Source: Pectobacterium aroidearum
GTDB lineage: Bacteria > Pseudomonadota > Gammaproteobacteria > Enterobacterales > Enterobacteriaceae
Assembly (NCBI RefSeq): GCF_041228105.1
Contig: NZ_CP166097.1
Span: forward strand, 5,022,001-5,086,000
Direction of reading: 5' to 3'
Length of the DNA stretch: 64,000 nucleotides
Shown: positions 9,502 through 20,484 of the stretch, one piece after another
Layout: each line of letters begins with the position of its first letter
How positions within the stretch are numbered: the first letter of the stretch is position 1
Made by a program: the position numbers and the translations under genes
The notes under the pieces: generated by a model
What the model was told of the DNA's origin: nothing
Seen by the model: only the letters and a program-made list of their open reading frames with translations
Databases searched by the model: none

Positions 9502-10779
9502 ATGCTACAAACTCTCTACACCATTATCCTGTACCTCATCCAACCGTTGATTTGGCTTCGCCTGTGGCTTCGTGGCCGTAAAGCGCCCGCCTATCGTCGG
9601 CGCTGGGGTGAACGTTACGGTTTTTGTGCAGAGAAGGTTAAGCCAGACGGTATCATGCTGCATTCCGTTTCGGTGGGTGAAACGCTGGCCGCCATTCCTT
9701 TGGTGAGAGCTCTGCGCCATCGTTACCCCAATCTGCCGATCACAGTAACAACCATGACGCCAACCGGCTCCGAGCGCGTGCGCTCCGCTTTTGGCGACAC
9801 GGTCTATCACGTTTATCTGCCTTATGATTTACCCTGCGCTCTGAAACGCTTTTTTGACCAGGTTCGTCCGAAAATCGTCATCATAATGGAAACCGAACTG
9901 TGGCCTAATATGATCGCAGAGCTGCATAAACGCGAGATTCCGCTGGTCATTGCGAATGCCAGGCTGTCAGAACGTTCTGCTGCAGGCTATAAAAAGATCG
10001 GGAAGCTAATGCGTCATATCCTACGCCGCATTACCCTCGTCGCTGCGCAGAATCAGGAAGATGGGAATCGATTTATCGATCTTGGCCTGAAGCGCTCCAG
10101 CCTGAAAGTGACCGGCAGCCTCAAATTTGATATTTCCGTGACGCCAGAACTGGCGGCCCGAGCCATTACATTACGCCGACAATGGGCGCCACATCGTCCA
10201 GTATGGATTGCCACTAGTACGCATGAAGGTGAAGAAGCGATCGTTCTGGCGACTCACCGACAACTGCTTGCCACCTATCCTGACTTATTGCTAATTCTTG
10301 TGCCTCGCCACCCGGAACGCTTCTCCACGACACAGGCGTTAACAGAGAATCTGGGTTTCTCCTACACGCTGCGCAGCAGTGGTGAACAGCCTTCTGCCAA
10401 TACTCAGGTGGTCATTGGAGACACCATGGGCGAACTGATGCTGCTGTACGGCATCGCCGATCTGGCTTTTGTGGGTGGCAGTCTGGTTGAACGGGGCGGA
10501 CATAATCCGTTAGAAGCCGCAGCCCATGCTATTCCGGTATTGATGGGACCACATACGTTCAATTTCAAAGATATCTGCAACAAGCTAGATCAGGCCGACG
10601 GGTTGATTACCGTGACCGATGCAGACTCACTTGGCAAAGAAGTAGGGAAACTGCTCGCCGACGAAGACTATCGCCTCTACTATGGTCGACACGCCGTGGA
10701 AGTGTTACACCAGAATCAGGGCGCACTACAGATGCTGCTTACGCTTCTGGAACCTTATTTGCCCCAGCGGACACAGTAA
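9502..10779 (+). CDS. waaA: 3-deoxy-D-manno-octulosonic acid (Kdo) transferase
   Basis: WaaA (KdtA) is a membrane-anchored GT30 enzyme that adds two Kdo residues to lipid IVA; it is essential for LPS. The 425-aa protein starts with an N-terminal hydrophobic anchor (LYTIILYLIQPLIWLRLWL), then the conserved acidic motif SVGETLAAIPL near residue 55. Also visible are the METELWPN motif and the C-terminal GGSLVERGGHNPLEAAA nucleotide-binding segment. It is followed by coaD after 35 nt. Confidence 0.97.
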   Translation: MLQTLYTIILYLIQPLIWLRLWLRGRKAPAYRRRWGERYGFCAEKVKPDGIMLHSVSVGETLAAIPLVRALRHRYPNLPITVTTMTPTGSERVRSAFGDTVYHVYLPYDLPCALKRFFDQVRPKIVIIMETELWPNMIAELHKREIPLVIANARLSERSAAGYKKIGKLMRHILRRITLVAAQNQEDGNRFIDLGLKRSSLKVTGSLKFDISVTPELAARAITLRRQWAPHRPVWIATSTHEGEEAIVLATHRQLLATYPDLLLILVPRHPERFSTTQALTENLGFSYTLRSSGEQPSANTQVVIGDTMGELMLLYGIADLAFVGGSLVERGGHNPLEAAAHAIPVLMGPHTFNFKDICNKLDQADGLITVTDADSLGKEVGKLLADEDYRLYYGRHAVEVLHQNQGALQMLLTLLEPYLPQRTQ

Positions 10780-10805
10780 GGCAGTCGCTACCATACATTG
10801 AATGA

Positions 10806-11306
<501 letters not shown>

Positions 11307-11311
11307 AAGAA

Positions 11312-12301
11312 TCATTTTTTCTTTGAGTATTGATAAACCGTAAAATAAAAACGCAGGGCATACCAAAAATCATTAAATGACGTCATTCCTTTAAATAAAT
11401 TGCCGCCCATCCCCGTAGAGATAAATTTCTCAGATAGTTGCTGTCGGATAGCAGGCGATGATATTTTTTTACGCAACAGACCAAAGAAATGACGACTCTC
11501 TCGATTCGCATGGCGAATTAGCGCTTTATTTAAAATAACGTTATCTTTTTTCCGAGTAGCGAGAGCGATCAGACCCTGCATGATGTCAATATAGCTACTT
11601 GCCCTACGTGTTATTTTCTCAATGGATGATGATTTTGTGATCGAATTCGTATTGCCAACGCGATAACCATAACTCATATTTTCACAGAAACCGACTCGCT
11701 TGGCTAACAACGCTAAATTCGCTGTCCATAGAATGTCTTCGTGCATCATGCCTGGAATAAATTTTAACTCATTCAGTAAAATGATATCGCGGCGTATTAG
11801 CTGCAACCATGCAAAGTGGCACCATTCGTTATGTTTTACACTGCGAATAATCCATTCATCCCCGCTGATTACCTCACCCCATGGCTGCTTCGTCTGAATA
11901 GGTTCTTTTATTTCTTGCTCAGGATTTTCACTAAACTTGAAACCGTTACCTATCAATAGATCGAGACGTTGTTCCTTAACGTTTTCAAGCCATGTCGATA
12001 GCGTACCTTTTTCCAACCAGTCATCGCCATCAACGAATGCAATCCACTCTCCATTCGCGTGCCGAATTCCTGTATTTCTCGCTTCAGATAGTCCTCTATT
12101 TTCCTGACTTATAATAATCAAATTCGTAGCCAACTTGCCTATCTCATTCAATTTCACCAGGCTGCCATCTGTGGAACCATCATTGACCGCAATAATTTCA
12201 AAAGAGACATTTTCCTGAGCAAGCAACGACAAAAAAAGAGTCTTGATGTACTCTTCACAGTTATATATCGGAACAATGACGCTAATATCCACACGACTCA
12301 T
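11312..12301 (-). CDS. Family 2 glycosyltransferase, probably LPS core or surface polysaccharide
   Basis: A 329-aa GT-A fold glycosyltransferase with ISVIVPIYNCEEYIKTLFLSL at residue 6, VNDGSTDGS, SEARNTGIRHANGEW and the metal-binding FVDGDDW near residue 93. No transmembrane segment is evident. The gene is clearly more AT-rich than its neighbours, as is common for acquired surface-sugar genes. It lies between coaD and mutM, next to the LPS core genes, so a role in outer-core modification is likely. The donor and acceptor cannot be told from the sequence. Confidence 0.85.
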   Translation of the reverse strand: MSRVDISVIVPIYNCEEYIKTLFLSLLAQENVSFEIIAVNDGSTDGSLVKLNEIGKLATNLIIISQENRGLSEARNTGIRHANGEWIAFVDGDDWLEKGTLSTWLENVKEQRLDLLIGNGFKFSENPEQEIKEPIQTKQPWGEVISGDEWIIRSVKHNEWCHFAWLQLIRRDIILLNELKFIPGMMHEDILWTANLALLAKRVGFCENMSYGYRVGNTNSITKSSSIEKITRRASSYIDIMQGLIALATRKKDNVILNKALIRHANRESRHFFGLLRKKISSPAIRQQLSEKFISTGMGGNLFKGMTSFNDFWYALRFYFTVYQYSKKK

Positions 12302-12351
12302 AATTCCCTCTGAGATTTTTTATATTTAGTCTATAAAACTGAAAAATAGTA

Positions 12352-13161
12352 TTACTTCTGGCAGCGGCGACAGAAAAACGTACTGCGCTGCCCATGTTTC
12401 GCGGTTTCGATGGGTGTTCCACATGTCCGGCACGGTTCACCATTGCGGCCATAGACTCGTAGTTCCTGCGCGAAATAGCCGGGTTTACCGTCAGATTGCA
12501 AAAAGTCGCGTAGCGTCGTGCCGCCCTGCTCAATCGAAAGCTGTAGCACCTGTTTAATCACGCTCACTAATACGGCTGCGTCGCTTTCATTTAACGATCC
12601 GGCCGCTCTGTCAGGGTGGATGCCAGCAGCAAACAGCGATTCACTCGCGTAGATATTGCCTACGCCAACGACAACTTTGTTATCCATAATCCACTGTTTG
12701 ATTGCCGTCTTTTTGCCGCGTGAGGCCTGATAGAGATAATCTGCGGAGAATTCCGCCTCTAACGGCTCCGGCCCCAAATGCGCCAAGACCGAGCAAGTTT
12801 CTGGATTATCCGTCCACAGCCAGGCACCAAAACGTCGTGGATCGGTGTAACGCAGCACCTTACCGCTGTCCATCACCAAATCAACATGATCGTGTTTCTC
12901 CGGCTCGCTATATTCCGGCAACACTCGCAGGCTGCCAGACATGCCGAGATGCACAATAATCCAACCACGCGTGAGTTCAATCAGCAGATACTTTGCCCGC
13001 CGACGCACACTCAGCACCGGCTCATCGCTCAGCGAGAGGATCTCACCCGACACCGGCCAGCGCAGGCGCGTGTTCCTGACCTCAGCATACAGAATGGTGT
13101 GATCGACAAGATACGGTGAAATTCCCCGACGACTGGTTTCAACCTCAGGTAATTCAGGCAT
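12352..13161 (-). CDS. mutM: Formamidopyrimidine-DNA glycosylase
   Basis: MutM (Fpg) removes 8-oxoguanine and ring-opened purines from DNA and nicks the abasic site. The 269-aa product starts with the invariant MPELPEVE (Pro2 is the catalytic nucleophile, Glu3 essential) and ends in a zinc finger with the four cysteines CRTCG...[22 protein letters not shown] precedes the finger. It lies downstream of rpmG, separated by a strong terminator. Confidence 0.97.
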   Translation of the reverse strand: MPELPEVETSRRGISPYLVDHTILYAEVRNTRLRWPVSGEILSLSDEPVLSVRRRAKYLLIELTRGWIIVHLGMSGSLRVLPEYSEPEKHDHVDLVMDSGKVLRYTDPRRFGAWLWTDNPETCSVLAHLGPEPLEAEFSADYLYQASRGKKTAIKQWIMDNKVVVGVGNIYASESLFAAGIHPDRAAGSLNESDAAVLVSVIKQVLQLSIEQGGTTLRDFLQSDGKPGYFAQELRVYGRNGEPCRTCGTPIETAKHGQRSTFFCRRCQK

Positions 13162-13338
13162 GTGCGTCTCCTGATAAAGGTGGCTACATTAGCATAAGCA
13201 ACAGGATACCCTCTGTGACAATCCGTAAGACAGGGGATACGACGGGAAACGGGGTCACTGCCGGCGTATTTTAATTTTACCCGCAGTATTTACCACATAA
13301 CAGTTAAACCAAATCGACACGCTAGCTGGCACATGACG

Positions 13339-13368
13339 AAAAAAAACCCGACCAAGGCCGGGTTTTTA
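13339..13368 (-). terminator. Rho-independent terminator after rpmB-rpmG
   Basis: The stem AACCCGGCC / GGTCGGGTT, read on the minus strand, is followed by a run of T residues, 15 nt after the rpmG stop. It is also T-rich on the other side, so it may act in both directions. Confidence 0.85.
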
Positions 13369-13382
13369 TCAAGAAGCAGAAA

Positions 13383-13553
<171 letters not shown>

Positions 13554-13561
13554 TCAGTTCC

Positions 13562-13819
<258 letters not shown>

Positions 13820-13863
13820 TCAGCTCGAGCTTCGTATAGGGTTTGGCCGCCTCGTCAGGCTTT

Positions 13864-13930
13864 AGAGCCCATCTCAGCAACTTCACTGAAAAGACTCTGT
13901 CATCAGGATAAACCTGCTGAGATAGGCTCT
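13864..13930. repeat. Inverted repeat with 16-nt arms upstream of rpmB
   Basis: The arms AGAGCCCATCTCAGCA (13864-13879) and TGCTGAGATAGGCTCT (13915-13930) are complementary at 15 of 16 positions and separated by 35 nt. The element sits 66-132 nt upstream of the rpmB start. It could be a small mobile repeat, an mRNA leader hairpin or a terminator-like structure for radC read-through. No function can be assigned. Confidence 0.7.
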
Positions 13931-14035
13931 TAACGCCACACCCAAGATTCTCAAAGGTGGCGTAGTATACGCTCTGAAGCGTAAGTGCTCAAGTCCCGAA
14001 CAGCTAAAGATCCCATTGGATCGCGGAAATATCTG

Positions 14036-14701
14036 TTAAATCCAGCCGCGCTCGGCAAAAGAAACGTATTCGCCATGTCCAATCACCAAATGATCGAGCA
14101 CGCGGATCTCCATTAACAGACAGGCCTTAACAATCTGTTCGGTTATCGCACGGTCAGCCTGACTCGGCTCCGCTTTTCCCGACGGATGATTATGCGCCAG
14201 AATCAGCGCGGCGGCATTAGCCTTTAGCGCTTCACGTACAATCTCACGCGGGTGTACTTCCACGCTGTTAATCGTACCAACAAACATCTCCTGATGGCGA
14301 ATAACGTGATGCTGATTGTCCAAAAACAGAACTAAAAAAACCTCACGCTCACGCCGGGACAGCAATAATTGCAGATATTGACCTGTCGCCTGAGGATTCA
14401 GCATCGCATCCTCTTTCGCCAGACGAGAGAAAAATAGCCGACGCGATAGCTCCGCAATCGCCTTGATTTGCGTATATTTTGATATTCCCACCCCTTTGGC
14501 GGTACGAAATGCGGACTGATCGGCCGTCATCAGTTGATATAACGATCCGAACTGCACCAGCAAATCCTCTGCCAGCTGCATCACATGTACGCCCGGTAGC
14601 CCAGTGCGTAAAAAAATCGCCAGCAATTCGACATCCGTCAGCGATTCAGCCCCTAAACGCACCAGCTTTTCACGCGGTGCCAATCCCTTTTCCCAGCCCA
14701 T
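14036..14701 (-). CDS. radC: RadC family JAMM/MPN-domain protein
   Basis: RadC (YicR) proteins are UPF0758 members, historically named DNA repair protein, though the repair role has been questioned. The 221-aa product has an N-terminal helix-hairpin-helix-like segment ([14 protein letters not shown]) and a C-terminal JAMM metalloprotease-like domain. The motif is intact: [16 protein letters not shown], with an upstream glutamate in [14 protein letters not shown]. It is divergent from coaBC, as in E. coli. Confidence 0.94.
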   Translation of the reverse strand: MGWEKGLAPREKLVRLGAESLTDVELLAIFLRTGLPGVHVMQLAEDLLVQFGSLYQLMTADQSAFRTAKGVGISKYTQIKAIAELSRRLFFSRLAKEDAMLNPQATGQYLQLLLSRREREVFLVLFLDNQHHVIRHQEMFVGTINSVEVHPREIVREALKANAAALILAHNHPSGKAEPSQADRAITEQIVKACLLMEIRVLDHLVIGHGEYVSFAERGWI

Positions 14702-14884
14702 CGCACTCTCCCTATACCGCTCGATGTCATCATGTCACGCTCGTAAAAACAGGACGATAGCGGTACTAAAAGGCTGCGAGGCGCTTCGCAATCTTCTTAG
14801 GGAAGCAACAGCGACAACCTTAAGATTCCTATCTGGCTGCAAGGTTATGGTAAAATGGCGCATCTTCTGACTTTCAATCGGACC

Positions 14885-16132
14885 ATGATGATGACGGAAT
14901 TTTCCAGCCTGAATGCACTCTCCGGCAAACGAATCGTGCTGGGTATCAGCGGCGGCATCGCCGCGTACAAGTGCCCAGAAGTGGTGCGGCGCCTGCGCGA
15001 CGCTGGAGCTGATGTACGGGTTGTCATGACATCTGCCGCTAAAGCTTTCATCACCCCGCTCACGCTGCAAGCCGTCTCCGGCTACCCAGTATCAGACGAC
15101 CTACTCGACCCTGCGGCGGAAGCCTCGATGGGTCACATCGAGCTGGGGAAATGGGCTGATTTAGTCATTCTCGCTCCTGCCACCGCCGATCTGATCGCCC
15201 GCGTCGCTGCGGGCATGGCAAACGACCTGCTGACCACGATTTGTCTGGCGACATCCGCCCCTATCGCGGTTGTCCCTGCGATGAATCAACAGATGTATCG
15301 CGCGGAGCCCACGCAGGACAATCTGCGCACGCTGGCCGCTCGCGGTTTACCGATCTGGGGACCGGATAGCGGCAGCCAGGCATGTGGCGACGTTGGGCCG
15401 GGCCGCATGATTGACCCGCTGGAGATTGTCGGGTTAGCGCAGCGTCATTTTTCTGCCATCAACGATCTGCAACATCTGAACATTCTGGTCACCGCCGGGC
15501 CAACGAGAGAAGCGCTGGATCCGGTTCGCTTTATCTCCAATCATAGCTCCGGAAAAATGGGCTTTGCTATCGCGCAGGCCGCGGCTGCCCGTGGCGCAAA
15601 TGTCACTCTGGTAAGCGGTCCGGTTTCGCTCGCCACGCCGCAGGGCGTCACACGTATTGACGTCGGCAGCGCGCTGGAGATGGAACACGTGGTCATGGCA
15701 CATGCGGAACAGCAACACATTGTGATCGGTTGCGCTGCGGTTGCCGACTATCGCGCCAAACATATCGCCGATGAGAAGATCAAAAAACAGAGTCAGCAGG
15801 GCGATGAAATGACTCTCACTCTGGTCAAAAATCCAGATATTATCGCCGGTGTCGCAGCCATGACGAAAAATCGTCCTTATGTTGTCGGGTTTGCTGCCGA
15901 AACCCAGAATGTGGAAGAATACGCCCGGCAAAAACTGGCACGTAAAAAGCTGGACCTGATTTGCGCGAACAACGTCTCTCTTTCCGGGCATGGTTTTAAC
16001 AGTGAAACCAATGCGTTACACCTTTTTTGGCACGATGGAGACATGCCGTTGCCGCAGTGCGACAAACGTCTTCTTGGCCAAAAATTAATCGACGAGATTA
16101 TCAGCCGTTATGATGAAAAAAATCGACGTTAA
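14885..16132 (+). CDS. coaBC: Bifunctional phosphopantothenoylcysteine decarboxylase / phosphopantothenate-cysteine ligase
   Basis: CoaBC (Dfp) carries out two CoA steps: ligation of cysteine to phosphopantothenate (CoaB, C-terminal) and FMN-dependent decarboxylation (CoaC, N-terminal). Visible are [16 protein letters not shown], the PAMNQQMY motif of the flavoprotein half, and [18 protein letters not shown] of the ligase half. The start is uncertain: consecutive ATGs lie at 14885, 14888 and 14891, and an upstream ATG at 14855 is in frame. The end overlaps dut by 23 nt. Confidence 0.96.
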   Translation: MMMTEFSSLNALSGKRIVLGISGGIAAYKCPEVVRRLRDAGADVRVVMTSAAKAFITPLTLQAVSGYPVSDDLLDPAAEASMGHIELGKWADLVILAPATADLIARVAAGMANDLLTTICLATSAPIAVVPAMNQQMYRAEPTQDNLRTLAARGLPIWGPDSGSQACGDVGPGRMIDPLEIVGLAQRHFSAINDLQHLNILVTAGPTREALDPVRFISNHSSGKMGFAIAQAAAARGANVTLVSGPVSLATPQGVTRIDVGSALEMEHVVMAHAEQQHIVIGCAAVADYRAKHIADEKIKKQSQQGDEMTLTLVKNPDIIAGVAAMTKNRPYVVGFAAETQNVEEYARQKLARKKLDLICANNVSLSGHGFNSETNALHLFWHDGDMPLPQCDKRLLGQKLIDEIISRYDEKNRR

Positions 16133-16568
16133 GATTGTTGACCCACGCGTTGGGCAACAATTCCCGTTACCAACCTATGCCACTCCGGGTTCTGCCGGGC
16201 TCGATCTGCGTGCCTGTATGGATCAGGCGATTGAACTCAAAGCAGGGGAAACGACCCTGATTCCAACCGGACTGGCGATTCACATTGCCGATACCGGGCT
16301 GGCGGCGGTCATCCTTCCTCGTTCCGGCCTAGGCCACAAACACGGCGTGGTGCTGGGGAATCTGGTTGGGCTGATTGATTCGGACTATCAGGGGCAACTG
16401 ATGGTTTCCGTCTGGAACCGTGGTCAACAAACGTTTACGGTGGAGCCGGGTGAGCGTATCGCACAGATGGTCTTTGTGCCCGTCGTGCAGGCCGAATTTA
16501 ATCTGGTCGAAGATTTCATCAGCAGCGAACGTGGAGAAGGCGGCTTCGGCCACTCTGGCCGTAGCTAA
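16110..16568 (+). CDS. dut: Deoxyuridine 5'-triphosphate nucleotidohydrolase
   Basis: dUTPase hydrolyses dUTP to dUMP and PPi, keeping uracil out of DNA and feeding dTMP synthesis. The 152-aa trimeric-type enzyme has all five motifs: [44 protein letters not shown] and the C-terminal [10 protein letters not shown]. It overlaps the 3' end of coaBC, as in E. coli. Confidence 0.98.
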   Translation: MMKKIDVKIVDPRVGQQFPLPTYATPGSAGLDLRACMDQAIELKAGETTLIPTGLAIHIADTGLAAVILPRSGLGHKHGVVLGNLVGLIDSDYQGQLMVSVWNRGQQTFTVEPGERIAQMVFVPVVQAEFNLVEDFISSERGEGGFGHSGRS

Positions 16569-16682
16569 CGCGCTCCAGCCACCCCATAGTGTAAAAAATT
16601 CATATAAGCCACAGCGTGCTATTGCGACTGTGGCGCTACCGGGTGCTTGTCAGTCAAATATTTAGCAAGGGTCTTTTCAGAC

Positions 16683-17279
16683 ATGGCAGAAAAAGAAAGT
16701 ACGAAAAGGAACCGCCGCGAGGAAATTTTGCAGGCGCTGGCACAAATGCTGGAATCCAGCGACGGCAGCCAACGCATCACCACGGCAAAACTGGCAGCGA
16801 ACGTCGGCGTGTCCGAGGCGGCGCTCTACCGACATTTCCCCAGTAAAACGCGGATGTTTGATAGCCTGATTGAATTTATTGAGGATAGCCTGACCACCCG
16901 CATTAACCTGATTCTGCAAGACGAAAAAGAAACGTTTAATCGTCTTCGTCTGATTTTGCTGCTGATTTTAGGGTTTGCGGAACGCAATCCCGGTCTGACT
17001 CGCATCATGACCGGTCACGCGCTGATGTTTGAACAGGATCGCTTACAGGATCGCATCAACCAGCTGTTTGAGCGCATTGAATCACAGCTTCGTCAGGTGC
17101 TACGCGAGCATAAGCTACGTGATGGTAAAGGCTTCCAGCATGACGAAACGCTGCTGGCTAGCCAGCTGTTAGCGTTTTGCGAAGGGATGCTGTCGCGCTT
17201 CATTCGCTCTGAATTCCGCTATCGCCCAACGCAAGAATTCGACACCCGCTGGCCGCTGCTGGCCGCACAGCTGAACTAA
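16683..17279 (+). CDS. slmA: Nucleoid occlusion factor SlmA
   Basis: SlmA is a TetR-fold DNA-binding protein that blocks FtsZ ring assembly over the nucleoid. The ATG at 16683 gives [20 protein letters not shown] and 198 aa, the family length; the in-frame ATG at 16647 would add 12 odd residues. The TetR helix-turn-helix is at about residues 28-52 ([19 protein letters not shown]). It is the third gene of the coaBC-dut-slmA cluster. Confidence 0.97.
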   Translation: MAEKESTKRNRREEILQALAQMLESSDGSQRITTAKLAANVGVSEAALYRHFPSKTRMFDSLIEFIEDSLTTRINLILQDEKETFNRLRLILLLILGFAERNPGLTRIMTGHALMFEQDRLQDRINQLFERIESQLRQVLREHKLRDGKGFQHDETLLASQLLAFCEGMLSRFIRSEFRYRPTQEFDTRWPLLAAQLN

Positions 17280-17294
17280 GCACCATCCTTAATT

Positions 17295-17421
17295 TATACC
17301 CTAAATAATTCGAGTTGCAGGAAGGCGGCAAGAGAGGGAATCCCGATGAGCTTACTCAGGTAAGTGATTCGGGTGACTAAACGCAGCCAACACACATGCA
17401 GCTTGAAGTATAACGGGTATA
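17295..17421. repeat. Palindromic repeat, copy 1 (127 bp)
   Basis: The element is bounded by TATACCC and GGGTATA, with imperfectly complementary inner ends (the AATTCGAGTTGCAGG side against the GCAGCTTGAAGTAT side). It lies between the convergent slmA and pyrE genes. It shares its ends and much of its body with two further copies, at 18158 and 19069. It resembles the non-coding palindromic repeats known from Yersinia, Serratia and Pectobacterium genomes. Confidence 0.85.
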
Positions 17422-17466
17422 AGAACCCGACAGACATCGCTGGCGGGCTCCTGACTCACACCGTTG

Positions 17467-18108
17467 TTAAACCCCGAACTGCTCACGATAGGCTTTCACC
17501 GCATCCAGATGCGCCGCCATCTCTGGTTTTTCCGCCAGATAGGCAATCAGCTCCTTCAGCGTAATAATCGAAATCACCTTGCACTGATAGTCGCGCTCCA
17601 CTTCCTGAATCGCAGACAAATCAGCGCGACCGCGCTCCTGACGATCCAGCGCAATCATGACCCCCGCCAGCGTTGCCCCATGTGCGCTGATGATTGCCAT
17701 CGATTCGCGAATCGCCGTCCCCGCCGTAATCACGTCGTCCACCAGCATCACGCGACCCTGTAATGGGCTGCCGACCAGACTGCCGCCCTCGCCGTGATCT
17801 TTGGCTTCTTTGCGGTTAAAGCAGTATGGCAGGTCGCGATCGTGATGTTCTGCCAGCGCTACCGCCGCAGTGGTAGCAATTGGAATGCCTTTGTAAGCTG
17901 GTCCAAACAGCAGGTCGAACTCTACACCGGAATCAACCAGCGCTTCCGCATAAAAACGCCCCAGTAAGGCCAGATCGCGCCCGGTATTAAACAGCCCGGC
18001 ATTGAAGAAATAGGGGCTGATGCGCCCGGATTTCAGGGTAAATTCGCCGAACTTCAATACCTGCTTGCTGAGTGCAAACTCAATAAACTGGCGCTGGTAG
18101 GCTTTCAT
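17467..18108 (-). CDS. pyrE: Orotate phosphoribosyltransferase
   Basis: PyrE converts orotate and PRPP to orotidine 5'-monophosphate in de novo pyrimidine synthesis. The 213-aa protein has the PRPP-binding loop [17 protein letters not shown] near residue 121 and the [11 protein letters not shown] motif. It is downstream of rph, and a hairpin-plus-T-run in the gap matches the arrangement of the UTP-sensitive pyrE attenuator of E. coli. Unusually, a 127-bp repeat sits between that hairpin and the pyrE start. Confidence 0.98.
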   Translation of the reverse strand: MKAYQRQFIEFALSKQVLKFGEFTLKSGRISPYFFNAGLFNTGRDLALLGRFYAEALVDSGVEFDLLFGPAYKGIPIATTAAVALAEHHDRDLPYCFNRKEAKDHGEGGSLVGSPLQGRVMLVDDVITAGTAIRESMAIISAHGATLAGVMIALDRQERGRADLSAIQEVERDYQCKVISIITLKELIAYLAEKPEMAAHLDAVKAYREQFGV

Positions 18109-18157
18109 TACTGCATCTCCTCGTCTTACGGGTTAATCATGTTGTTGGTCATTTATA

Positions 18158-18307
<150 letters not shown>

Positions 18308-18313
18308 ATAAAA

Positions 18314-19030
18314 TCAATCGATTAAGGCGGCTTTCTGCGCCTGAACGATGGTATCGATTCCCCCTCGGGCTAACGCCAGCAGGGAGAGTAATTCTTCATG
18401 GCTGAACGGTTCGCCTTCGGCGGTCCCTTGCACTTCAATCATGCGACCGTCTTCGGTCATGACCACATTCATGTCGGTCTCAGCGGCGGAATCTTCCACA
18501 TATTCCAGATCGCACAGCGCTTCGCCGTTCACGATGCCGACGGAAACCGCGGCGACCATGCCTTTCATCGGGTTCTTTTTCAGCTTGCCGTTGGCCACCA
18601 TCTGGTTCAGCGCATCGGCCAGCGCCACGCAGGCACCGGTGATGGACGCCGTACGCGTACCGCCGTCCGCCTGCAATACATCGCAGTCGAGCGTAATGGT
18701 GTATTCGCCGAGCACTTTCAGGTCGATAGCTGCACGCAGGGAGCGCGCAATCAGGCGCTGAATCTCCAGCGTCCGCCCGCCCTGCTTGCCTTTGGCGGCT
18801 TCACGGGCGTTACGGCTGTGCGTCGCGCGCGGCAGCATGCCGTATTCGGCGGTAACCCATCCTTGCCCCTGGCCTTTCAGAAAGCGCGGAACACCCTCTT
18901 CTACCGTGGCATTGCATAACACTTTGGTGTCGCCAAATTCGACTAAAACGGAACCTTCGGCGTGTTTCGTGTAATGACGGGTCAATTTAAGGGGGCGTAC
19001 TTGCTGTGCACTTCGGCCTGTTGGGCGCAT
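18314..19030 (-). CDS. rph: Ribonuclease PH
   Basis: RNase PH is a phosphate-dependent 3'-5' exonuclease that trims tRNA 3' ends. The 238-aa sequence starts [20 protein letters not shown] and has the conserved [18 protein letters not shown] phosphate-site segment. It is full length, without the frameshift known in E. coli K-12. Translation to its end matters for the pyrE attenuator placed directly after it. Confidence 0.98.
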   Translation of the reverse strand: MRPTGRSAQQVRPLKLTRHYTKHAEGSVLVEFGDTKVLCNATVEEGVPRFLKGQGQGWVTAEYGMLPRATHSRNAREAAKGKQGGRTLEIQRLIARSLRAAIDLKVLGEYTITLDCDVLQADGGTRTASITGACVALADALNQMVANGKLKKNPMKGMVAAVSVGIVNGEALCDLEYVEDSAAETDMNVVMTEDGRMIEVQGTAEGEPFSHEELLSLLALARGGIDTIVQAQKAALID

Positions 19031-19068
19031 GGCTCATCTCCGGCGGGTCAATGAAAACTGGCGCGCAT

Positions 19069-19271
<203 letters not shown>

Positions 19272-19372
19272 CGGTTTTCGTCGCGCGCTGCCTAATCTTA
19301 CCCTGCGCCAGCCGCGATAAATTTGCAACAGAAGCGATTAATTCGTCACCAGCCATACCTTATTCTTATGCC

Positions 19373-19387
19373 ATAACCTCAGGTTAT
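19373..19387. promoter_or_regulatory. Perfect palindrome of LysR T-N11-A type before the peptide operon
   Basis: ATAACCT-C-AGGTTAT is a perfect 7-1-7 palindrome containing the T-N11-A core typical of LysR-family binding sites. It lies about 85-100 nt upstream of the first gene of the operon, whose last member is a LysR gene. Binding by that regulator is inferred. Confidence 0.5.
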
Positions 19388-19471
19388 ACCCTACTCATAA
19401 ACAAGTATTCGTCAGTGATGATGCATCATGAAATAGTCCATTCATCCCCTGAGCGTTGATGAGAACAAATC

Positions 19472-20440
19472 ATGATGCGGCATATGCAAATTGAAACCGT
19501 CAATCTGCCACTAGCCCGTCCTATGGCGGCTGAAAACGGTACGCGTCGCGCGATTACCGTTATCCGCGTCGCGTTGGAAGAAAAAGGATTTATTGGGCAA
19601 GGCGAATGTACGCCGCTCGCCCATTATGGTGAGTCCGCCGACAGCGTATGTCACCAGCTCTCTGCGATCCGTGAGGCAATCGAACACGGCCTGACCATCG
19701 AACAACTCCAGAAAGACTTAGCGCCGGGCGCAGCCAGAAATGCATTGGACTGCGCGCTGTGGCGGCTCAATACCGCATTGGAAAAACAGACGCTGTGGCA
19801 GCGCCTCGATATTCATCCCCCCACTTCCATGGTCTGTGCGCAAACGTTGGCGCTCGACAGCGTGGAGAAAATGGCCGCCGCCGCATCCAATGCTGTTTCC
19901 CACGGCGCACTGCTGCTGAAAATTAAACTGGATCGCGAACTGATTCTGGAGAAAGTCGCCGCCATTCGTGCCGCCGCGCCCAACGCCAGATTGATTATCG
20001 ACGCGAGAGCGAGCTGGAGCGGGCTGGATTTACATAGCCTGTCCACGGCGCTGCTGCCCTATCAGGTCGCCATGATTGAGCAACCACTGCCTGTCGGTAA
20101 AGACGAGGATTTACAGCGTTTTGCCCACCCGATTCCCATCTGCGCGGATGAAAGCTGCCGCCACAGCGGTGATATCGTCGGGCTGCGTCGTCGTTACGAC
20201 ATGATCAACATCAAGCTGGACAAGTGTGGCGGGCTGACCGAAGCACTGGCGATGGTGCGTGAGGCTCACTTTCACGGCCTGCGCATTATGGTCGGCTGTA
20301 CGCTGGGCTCATCAATGGCGATGGAAGCCGCCCTACCCGTCGCTGCCGATGCCGAACATGTCGATCTCGATGGTCCTATCTGGCTGGCCGCCGACAGCTC
20401 GCCTTATCTGACCTATAACCTTGGCCGAATCTGGCTATGA
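19472..20440 (+). CDS. Dipeptide epimerase (L-Ala-D/L-Glu epimerase type, enolase superfamily)
   Basis: This resembles E. coli YcjG, which interconverts L-Ala-D-Glu and L-Ala-L-Glu so that murein dipeptides can be degraded. The 322-aa protein has the QGECTPLAHYGES capping segment and the catalytic KxK motif (LLKIKLD). The three metal ligands are in IIDARASW, MIEQPLP and ICADESC, followed by the second lysine in NIKLDKCGG. Start ATGs at 19472, 19475 and 19484 are possible. The stop overlaps an ATGA in front of the ABC ATPase gene. Substrate specificity in this superfamily varies, so the dipeptide is inferred. Confidence 0.88.
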   Translation: MMRHMQIETVNLPLARPMAAENGTRRAITVIRVALEEKGFIGQGECTPLAHYGESADSVCHQLSAIREAIEHGLTIEQLQKDLAPGAARNALDCALWRLNTALEKQTLWQRLDIHPPTSMVCAQTLALDSVEKMAAAASNAVSHGALLLKIKLDRELILEKVAAIRAAAPNARLIIDARASWSGLDLHSLSTALLPYQVAMIEQPLPVGKDEDLQRFAHPIPICADESCRHSGDIVGLRRRYDMINIKLDKCGGLTEALAMVREAHFHGLRIMVGCTLGSSMAMEAALPVAADAEHVDLDGPIWLAADSSPYLTYNLGRIWL

Positions 20441-20484
20441 CGTCCTCAACCGCAGTAACCCTACAACCCTCAACCGGAGTGACC

